Below are positions 56,245 to 64,000 of a stretch of DNA of 64,000 nt, in pieces. The notes below the pieces were generated by a model, which saw nothing but the letters and a program-made list of their open reading frames with translations, was not told where the DNA came from and did not search any database. The stretch is from Bimuria novae-zelandiae CBS 107.79 (lineage: Eukaryota > Ascomycota > Dothideomycetes > Pleosporales > Didymosphaeriaceae). Position 1 is the stretch's first letter, and each line of letters opens with the position of its first letter. The stretch is from assembly GCA_010015655.1 (NCBI GenBank), contig ML976702.1, positions 413,061-477,060 on the forward strand, read 5' to 3'. The position numbers and the translations under genes were made by a program.

Positions 56245-56925
56245 ATCTATTTCCAGGTACCCACTTTTCACCATGCGTGTGTATCGTAGAACAGCGTGAA
56301 ACACGTCTCCATGCTGAGCGCTGGCACTAGGGATGCGTTATGGTAGCCTGGTGTTGAAGTGCGCGTCCCACGGGAAACTTAGAGCGACCTGTGCTTGAGG
56401 CTTAAGCTCTGACGCAATGTTTCGGACGCCCGCGCATGTGATTCGAACCACTGCCACGGAACGGCTACGACTTCGGCCAGATTCATCCTCAGAACATGCA
56501 AAGGCAACACATTGCTGCCTTGCTAGAAATTTTCACGCACGGATGGCCGGCCTTCTTTCATCCGCTGTGATTTTCAGTCTCCCGTCCGGGCGAGTTACAC
56601 ATGGCCTGAACTCCTTTGAGCAGTCAACCCTCACATCAGAACCAAGTCAATAATCTGTTGTCGACATGTTCCCGCTAAAAATAAAGGTTCGTACGTGTGT
56701 AACATGAACTGACATACCGAGCCTGAGCCTGTCTCGTCACTGCACAGCGCTAGTTGGTAAATCCACAGTGAATGCACGAGAGTTACATAGTGATCTCCTC
56801 AATTTCGAATCGTACTTGAATTATGTACAGGGCAATGAGTGATACTTCGCTCATACATTCACCGAGCTCTGCTGTACAACTCGGTCATCTTTCCACCGAC
56901 CCTCCCCGACACCCTCGGTCCCAGC
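56245..56925. other. Region between the DDHD gene and the aldehyde dehydrogenase gene
   Basis: Holds the possible first exon or 5' UTR of the DDHD gene and the 3' UTR of the aldehyde dehydrogenase gene. No other feature is visible. Confidence 0.4.
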
Positions 56926-58660
56926 TTAACCGAACAACGCGTCACCGAGGCGGATAGACACCGTCTTCGTCTGTGTGTAGTTCTCCAGCGCAGCCTCGCC
57001 CAACTCGCGGCCGATACCGGACTCCTTGTAGCCACCGAAGGGAAGCTGCCAGTGGAGAGTGTTGTATGTGTTGACCCATACAGTTCCGGCCTTGAGCGCG
57101 TTCGATACCTCGATCGCCGTGTTGAGGTTCTTAGTGTGGACGGCCGCAGCGAGACCGTACGTGGTATTGTTGCCAATCTTGACGACTTCCTCCTTGGTCT
57201 TGAACTTGGAGATGGTGCATACGGGGCCGAAGATCTCCTCCTGCACAATCTTCATGTCCTCGGTGACATTGGAGAAGATGGTGGGCTCGATGAAGTAGCC
57301 CTTATCACCCTTGCGCTTGCCTCCAGTCTCAACCTTTGCGCCAGCCTTCTTGCCGTCCTCGATGTAACCCATGATGCGGTCAAATTGTAATTGGGACACT
57401 TGAGGTCCCTGGAAAGTCTCCTCATGGAACGGGTCGCCGACTTTGTTCGCTTCCGCACGCTCCTTGAAGCGCTGGATGAATTTATCGTAGATGGTGTCCT
57501 GAACGTAGATACGCGAACCAGCACAGCAGCACTGTCCATGGTTGTAGAAGATACCGAAGTTGACCCACGAGATGGCGTTGTCGATGTCTGCGTCCTCGAA
57601 AACAATATTAGGGCTCTTGCCTCCGAGCTCGAGTGTAACCTTCTTGAGATTGGAGCCAGCAGCAGCCTTCATAATTTGTCGGCCAACAACGGTAGAGCCG
57701 GTGAACGCAACCTTGTCAATGTCCATGTGCGAGGAAATAGCGGCACCCGCAACCTTTCCGAAGCCGGAAATAATGTTGACAACACCCGGCGGGAAACCAG
57801 CCTCCTTGACCAGGCGGGCGGCAACAAGAGCAGAGAGAGGGGTCTGCTCAGCACTCTTGAGGATAACCACGTTACCGCAGGCAATGGCGGGACCTATCTT
57901 CCAGGACCACATGAGCAAGGGAAAATTCCAGGGGATAATTTGACCGCAGACACCAATCTATCAAATGGTTAGTAGAATCGGTAGCGCCAGATCTGAACAT
58001 CTTACCGGCTCCTTCTTAATGTAATTGAAGGTGTCTGGTGTGGTGTCCACGACCTTGCCCTCAATCTTGTCGGCCCAGCCACCGTAGTACTGCCTCAAAG
58101 TTAGCAATGGTCAAACTGTATATAGAACATGCATCGGAATGAGAAGAAATTGAAGCATAATATGGATCAGCACTGGACTTACCCTCAAACACCCGGCTGC
58201 AGCGCCAACATCGCCCTTGGACATGGTGATGGACTTGCCGTTGTCCAGCGATTCGACCGCCGCGAGAAGATCCATGTTCTGCTCGAAGAGATCTGCAAGC
58301 TTCACAAGTAGCCGTCCTCGCTTCTCCGGTGCCTCCTTCCTCCAGCTGCCCTCAAAGGCCTTGCGGGCGGCGGATACAGCGATGTCGACATCCTTCTCGG
58401 TGGCCTCGTGTATGGAGCAAATGACGCTCTCGTCGGAGGGGTTGATGACCTCGAAAGTCTTACCGTCGACGCCTTTCACGAACTCGTTGTTGATGAACCT
58501 GGCCGGTTTGTCAGTGATTGGCCTACACGGTGCGAATTGGGATGAATATCGAGGCGCGAGGTAGTGTTCGGCCACCTCTCGGCTTAAAGGGGGTTACTTA
58601 CAGTCCGGTCGGCTGCTCGTACTCGCCAGTGGTGGGCGTCTTGAGCTTGATGGACGTCAT
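56926..58660 (-). CDS. NAD-dependent aldehyde dehydrogenase (Alt a 10/Cla h 10 type)
   Basis: Exons (minus strand) 58660-58602, 58498-58183, 58089-58006, 57957-56926; 1491 nt, 496 residues. The catalytic Cys lies in [14 protein letters not shown] and the general-base Glu in LELGGKSPN; the Rossmann part has [16 protein letters not shown] and [11 protein letters not shown]. Ends in IRLGDALFG. It oxidises aldehydes to acids in the cytosol, for instance acetaldehyde to acetate. Orthologues in Alternaria and Cladosporium are registered minor allergens. Intron 3 (48 bp) has a clean ACTAAC branch. No signal or targeting peptide is evident. Confidence 0.94.
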
Positions 58661-60267
58661 ATTGGCTTTTTGAACAGAATCTAAAATTAATGGAAGGGTA
58701 TCAAGTAAAAGTTGAAAGCCGAAGCAGAAATACTTTGTCGCAAGTGCGGGGTAAGCTCCTCCTTAAGTAGTGCGACTATGATAGCATGGAAGAGTGGTGG
58801 GCCCGCCCAGACGACTACCACGAAGCAGGCCAGCAGCCTCGGCCATCTGGAGCTCCATCGTCAGCGCTTCTTGCAGCCTATCGCCGACGTCGTTATGGAT
58901 GGACGGGTGGCGTCAGAGAGCTTTGCCCCGCACCTGTAACCAGTAGGTGCTACCCCTCTCCTCCCCACACTGGACCCTAAGCCGCAGCTGCCCAGTACCC
59001 TTCTCGTGACTAGTCCTCTCTGCATTTCAAATACCCTAGGCTAGACTCTGCATTTGCTCAATGTTTAGGCACGTCTGAGGAAAATTACACACCTGTTCTG
59101 TCGATTACGTTCATGGCATATGAATAGCCTCTCTTCACAACCATCTCGAGCGCTGCAGACAAAGCGCCGTCCCAAAATATCGACTAGAATATCAAGTATC
59201 CACCACACTAACAGGATCTTGGCATCCCTGCTGCCTTTCGGCTTCCATTCGAGCGAAGCCCGGCACGTTTGCGCTGCCGGCGCCAATAACTAATCTTTGT
59301 ATGCTCAGCCTCAACCATCTGGCCTAGCTCTGACTGCTCCAGCGCGTAGATTTCACTTCGGTAACCCGACCCTGCGGCCCTGGTTGGAATCAGTTGAGTT
59401 TTACACACACGCATCCGTCCGGACCACACAGGATTGCCGGAGTGCTGTCGGATGGAAGCTCCATTGGCCCATTGAGTACAGAGCTTTCCGACGCACCAAA
59501 AACAAACTGTTTGCGGAAGCTAACGGGCTGGCGTGACATCTCCGCATCAAGGGATGCAGGCAAACGTGCAGCGACTAGATCTGGGGAAGGTGGAGTGATC
59601 GTGGTAGCGAGTCCGGACCCGTTTCAAGCCATTGGGCACGACTACTCGGTCCTCCGTTGGCCTGGGACAACTTATACTATAGGGATCTCACATATGCCCG
59701 CGGAACGTACGAACAGGACGCGGGTATTGGGTTGTGTCCGATGCTTTGCCGCGTTTCCCCGACATGGATACAACCTCTTGGCTAAGCTTTCGCAGGGGCC
59801 GAAACAAGTCATCCAAATTCTTGGCGCTGAATCGCAGTTGATGAGCAAGTGTACTGCCACTGCGCTCTCAGAAAGGATCGACCTTTTGGGGTCCAGCAGA
59901 ACGTCTTCCGTCACGGCGGCGGAACTCGGAGCGGGATCAATCATTTGATAGGCACATGGCAAGGCAATTCTGATGACGTGATAACCATTCCATCCATTTT
60001 GGCTACCTACTCCTGTCGCTGAGCAGTCTGTGGGGCGCAGAACCATATCGTATCGGATACTGTACATGTCGCGGGTCCTCGCATCGTCGAAAATGATACT
60101 CTCCGTGGAGAACCGACGCTCTTTAGAGGAGCAAAGAAACTAGAGAATGCAATTTGTTGAGCCCAAACCCGAAACCGCTCATTGAAAATTCCGTGTTGGC
60201 CGAACCCCCCATTACAAAGAGTAAGAAAAAGTGGTCGAAGTTGGTGAGAGGACGGGTCATGATATGC
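58661..60267. other. Intergenic region between YRA1-like and aldehyde dehydrogenase genes
   Basis: 1.6 kb with the aldehyde dehydrogenase promoter and the 3' UTR of the YRA1-like gene. A + strand open stretch of 184 codons (59,394-59,948) shows no motif, and I do not call it. Confidence 0.45.
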
Positions 60268-61746
60268 TCAAAGCATCTGATCTTCCTCCATGGTGTCGCC
60301 GCCTGCAGCCTGGGGTGCGTCTCCGTTCGTGACCATGGCATCGTTACCACCCTCTGCGGCCGGGAAGTAGTCCTCCATTTCAGCGTCAAGCTCTTCCTGG
60401 GTCTTCTTCTTCTGCCGCTCACGACTACCGCGACCGCGGCCACGGCCAGCACCACGCTCACGTCCACGTCCACGCTCGCGTCCTCCGGCGGGTGCAGCCT
60501 TGGCAGCAGTGGCGGGCTTGGGCTTGTCCGCCTTCTTAGGTTGGCTAAGAACTTGGTTAGCTTCGTCGACCCGAGCATCATGGCAAAGTACTTACGTGAC
60601 ACGGTCGGCGAACGACGACTGAGGCTGGGCAGCTACAGCAGCAGCGCTGACGAGCATCTCAACGCGAATAGGCTTGTTGTCGATCTTAACGCCCTGCAGT
60701 GCATTCGTGGCCTTGATGGCCTGTTCAGCCTTGTTGAAGATCACGGTAGCGCTTCCCAAGCTCTTGCCGTTGGGTCCATACTGAAGAAGTACACGGCGGG
60801 GTCTACCGACGTTGACAACTGTGACAAAGTATTCCTATAAGGCGCATTAGTCGTCGTCGCAAATAAATGGTTTCGAACACGAAAAGCAAGGTGAGCGAGT
60901 CCGGGTCGGCAACTGATCGTAGGTAGCGGTTCCTAATCCGAGGGTGGAAGCCGTGTCGCTCGTAAAGCAGATTGAACGCCCAGGAAGACAGTAGACTTTG
61001 AACCAGCGAGACAGTGGCGTTGCCAGCGTAGAGGATTGTGTGCGAGAAGGGAGCCTAATATGCCGGTACACGACAGGCTAGCTCTCATGCGCGCGGCCTC
61101 CGCCCATCAACATGCGCAAAACCCTCTGTTGGGCCACAAGTGACTCGCTGTTGTTCAGACAACGCTTCTACAATCCGCATTGGCAACGCCCTGCTGTCTT
61201 CACTGGATCAACTGTGTTGATAGGTTGATACGCTCTGGCTTTGGTCTTCGCGATACGTGCGGGTGTCGCATGCTGCCAAGTCGTTATACCTGTTGTGTTC
61301 GCCAAACACAAGTGGGGTATGACTTATAAGGGCTAGCATGATGTAGACAACCCGTCTTGAAAGTGGAGCATGTAGCTCAAATCGTCGGACTCGCGTTCGC
61401 TCGCAGATTCGACGGAAATATAGGTTCAAAGACCTTCGACGGTCTTACATACCTTGAGTTGATTCTCCTCTACGTCAAACGGCTACCGAGAGTTAGCGGG
61501 ATCATGAGACAAGCTGGGGCAACCTACAAGATTGGAGATCATAATCTTGGTCTCTCCGCCGGTGGGAGCAGCGGGAGCAACAGACGCAGCCTTGTTGGGC
61601 TTAGTCGGCTTGGTGGTTTTCGCTACACCTCCGACAGGGGCTGGGCGACCAGTTCCAGCGCGACGATTGCCACGGCCGTGGCGGGTGCTGCTGCGGGGTT
61701 GGGCCTTGAGGATGTCATCGAGGGAGGAGTTGAGCTTGTCGGCCAT
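60268..61746 (-). CDS. YRA1: mRNA export adaptor, YRA1/ALYREF family (RRM protein)
   Basis: Exons (minus strand) 61746-61528, 61482-61453, 60834-60596, 60544-60268; 765 nt, 254 residues. The start MADKLNSSLDDIL is the UAP56-binding motif of the family; an Arg/Gly-rich part follows; the single RRM is split over three exons (KIMISNL, PFDVEENQLK, EYFVTVV...GSATVIF); the C-terminal part is RGRGRERG-rich and ends with a second UAP56-like motif region (LDAEMEDYF). It couples mRNA packaging to export via Mex67. Exon 2 has only 30 bp. The intron between exons 2 and 3 is 618 bp, about ten times longer than the others in the window. Confidence 0.92.
60835..61452 (-). other. Long 618-bp intron of the YRA1-like gene
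   Basis: Donor GTATGT after CAACTCAAG, acceptor TATAG before GAATACTTT; joining them restores the conserved NQLKEYFVTVV of the RRM. No coding exon or repeat is evident inside. The yeast YRA1 gene has a comparably exceptional intron used for autoregulation, hence the interest. Confidence 0.8.
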
Positions 61747-62276
61747 TGCGAACGATGGAGAGTTGAGTAACGGGGTTCGAGTTCAAGTAAAGGCGGCTAG
61801 CGCAGGAAGTGCAGGCGAGAAGGAGATGCAGAGAAGCTCGTTGACGACGTGTTTGGTGGATGCGCGCAGCAGTAGAGGTCGCGACAACTCGATAGCGGGA
61901 GTGTCGATTGACGCGTAGTGTTGAGCGAGAGACCTCGGTAGAAGTCGATAGGAGAGGCAAAGTGCGCGCTTTGAGTGTCGCGCAAAAGTAAAAGTGGCTT
62001 TGAAGATGAACAGAGACGGCGGATTGATGTGGCCGGCGTGAGGGTGGTATGAGCAGCGGAGAGGCTATGAAGGAGACAGGAGAAAGGCAACAAAGGGCGA
62101 GCAGGGCCCTCGACTCAGCCACGTCTTGGCGGCAGGCGCGAACGACGAGTCCACGTCATTGGCTGTTGCGCGGACGCATCGTCGGCAGGTGCATCCAGAG
62201 CTTCGTCCCTGCCTACAGCGACACGCCGACGATAGTTCCTGCTCTGTGAAGGAGCGCGGCATGGACCGATAGCAAC
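61747..62276. promoter_or_regulatory. 530-bp bidirectional promoter between YRA1 and VPS11
   Basis: The two genes start head to head. The region is GC-rich without an obvious TATA box. Specific sites could not be named. Confidence 0.5.
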
Positions 62277-64000
62277 ATGGCCGTGACTCCGGTACGCCTC
62301 AGCGAGCACAATTCCAAGCATGCACACGCTGACCCCGAACCAGTGGCAGTTCAAGTTCTTCGATGTCTCGCAAGTCAAGTTCCCCGACGGCGAGAGCTCA
62401 TTCCTCTCGGAGGTATGATGCAGCCCCACACGTGCATACATTGTCTTACCGTCGTAGCCTGGAAACATCACATCTGTAGTATCAGGCTCCGAAAGCATCT
62501 TCTTTGGCAGCGCAGATGGCGTCGTGCGCATCGTCTCGCAGGCCTTCAAGGTCGTGCGCTCGTTCAAGGCGCACGATACGGGCGCAATCATGCACATGAA
62601 GCAGGTTCCGGGCACTGCTTTGCTGGTCACGATAGCTGAAGATTTGTCCAACGAGCCGGTCTTGAAAGTGTGGGCATTGGACAAGCTGGAAAAGAGGACT
62701 GGAATACCGCGCTGCCAGAGTACGCTCACAGTACACAATGGACGCAAACCGTTTCCAATATCGGCATTCGCTGCCTTGGATGATCTGTCTCAGCTGGCGG
62801 TGGGCTTTGCGAATGGGGCTGTTACCGTCGTCCGTGGCGACCTCATCCACGACCGCGGCGCGCGACAACGCACCGTTTTCGAATCCGAGGAGCCTATCAC
62901 TGGCATAGAGTTCCGCGAAGGCAACATCACAACACTCTACATTGCGACCACAAATCGTATTATGACCTTGGTGATATCAGGCAGAGGTCAGGGGCAGCCT
63001 GCAAAATCGCTAGACGACCATGGTTGCGGCGTAGGATGCATGGCAGTGGACAAATCTACACGCGATGTTGTGGTGGCGCGGAATGATGCTATCTACTACT
63101 ATGGTCAGCACGGAAGAGGGGCACCCTACACATACGAAGGCGAGAAAAAGATGATCACGACATTCAAAGACTATGTCGTTATTGTGTCACCGCCGAAGTC
63201 TAATATTATGCCACAGTCTAATCCGCTCAGAGCGCTCGGTATGGGCGCAGCCGACGATGTCTTTAATATGTCAAGTTTCACACTACTCAACACGGAACTG
63301 AGATATGTGGCGCATCAAGAGCAGATCACATCACAGGTCAAGGCGCTCATCGCTGAATGGGGCGATCTCTTTGTACTTACCACCGACGGTAAAATTTTCC
63401 GATACCATGAGAAGCCGTTTGCCCAGAAGCTGGACATACTATACCAGCGCAATCTTTACCTCCTAGCCATCAACATGGCGCAAAAGGCTGGGCTCGATGC
63501 TTCACAGCGGAACGTTATTCTACGAAAGTACGGCGATTACCTATACCAGAAGCAAGATTACGATACAGCGATGCAGCAATATCTAAAAGCTATCGACAAC
63601 ACGGAACCCTCACAGGTCATTCGCAAGTTTCTGGACACCCAGAGGATACACAACTTGATAGAATACCTAGAGGAGTTGCACGATCACCACAAAGCCACGT
63701 CAGATCACACAACTCTCCTTCTCAATTGTTATGCAAAACTGAAGGATGTAGAGAAGCTCGAAGAGTTCATCAAGTCGCCGGGTGATGATCTCAAGTTCGA
63801 CCTGGACACAGCAATCTCTATGTGTCGGCAAGGAGGCTACTTTGACCAGGCGGCGTACCTTGCGCGGAAACACGGCGAACACGAGATGGTCGTTGATATT
63901 TTGATTGAAGATTCAAGACGTTATGCGGAAGCGCTTGCGTATATCTGGCGGTTGGAGCCTGAAGTGGCGTACTTCAACCTTATGAAATACGCAACGGCAT
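62277..64000 (+). CDS. VPS11: Vacuolar sorting protein VPS11/PEP5, N-terminal part
   Basis: Exons 62277-62282 (ATG GCC), 62344-62412, 62458 to beyond the window; about 539 codons visible, so the C-terminal half with the RING finger is missing. The mature start reads MAWQFKFFDVSQVKF. The 6-bp first exon is inferred: a GTGACT donor and CAG acceptor with a CTGAC branch remove an upstream out-of-frame stretch. An alternative is a start at ATG 62,320 without that intron. The N-terminal half is a beta-propeller (GSESIFFGSADGVVRIV, LLVTIAEDL), then an alpha-solenoid begins (LYLLAINMAQKAGLD, YGDYLYQKQDYDTAMQQY). VPS11 is a core subunit and RING ligase of the HOPS and CORVET tethers at endosome and vacuole. 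Confidence 0.92.

Noticed and set aside
59394..59948. 184-codon + strand frame
   Set aside because: No motif, no splice support, and low-complexity-free but unremarkable composition; left as intergenic.
1..64000. CRISPR arrays, rRNA genes, telomere repeats, secondary-metabolite core genes
   Set aside because: None is visible; the tandem repeats found are explained by the retroposon units, terminal repeats and microsatellites.

Overview
This is a nuclear window of a filamentous ascomycete, most likely a dothideomycete of the order Pleosporales. Short introns (about 45-60 bp, GTAAGT-like donors, CTAAC/CTGAC branch sites) sit in GC-rich genes. The aldehyde dehydrogenase matches the Alt a 10/Cla h 10 type. 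Transposons decay mainly by C-to-T/G-to-A changes that turn Gln and Trp codons into TAA/TAG, as in repeat-induced point mutation (RIP). The species cannot be fixed from the sequence alone.

The window has two compartments with a sharp border at about 29,385. Positions 1-29,385 are AT-rich and hold almost only transposons. Five pogo/CENP-B-like DNA transposons plus a truncated one (E0 to E5), one two-gene Tc1/mariner (IS630)-like element (E6) and a small MITE abut or nest inside one another, with a single TA dinucleotide at almost every junction. Three pogo copies (E1, E3, E4) carry a retroelement at exactly the same internal site: a 903-bp unit, a 6.0-kb Tad1-like LINE, and a tandem pair of 902-bp units. 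Removing each with one copy of its 13-bp target duplication leaves a frame of 622 codons in each case; for E4 this also requires correcting the assembly gap to 257 bp. E5 carries a Ty1/copia element with nearly identical 172-bp LTRs.

Positions 29,386-64,000 are a normal gene-rich block. In order: a histidine-rich allergen-like protein gene with an in-frame amber codon (+), a cyclic phosphodiesterase CPD1 (-), the mRNA export factor GLE1 (-), the translational repressor SSD1 (+), a secreted Rds1-like ferritin-fold protein (+), an MFS transporter (+), a protein with eight Myb/SANT-like repeats (+), a 616-bp retroposon with a 14-bp target duplication, an amino-acid permease (+), a DDHD-domain phospholipase broken at its 5' end by a gap (-), an aldehyde dehydrogenase (-), a YRA1/ALYREF RNA-export adaptor with an unusually long 618-bp intron (-), and the start of VPS11/PEP5 (+), cut by the window end.

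The genes form no obvious pathway cluster. Two of them (GLE1, YRA1) act in mRNA export and SSD1 in mRNA fate; the rest are transport, metabolism, lipid and vacuolar sorting functions. Exon boundaries were set by hand from splice signals and reading frame, and the exon sums are multiples of three for every gene that is complete within the window.
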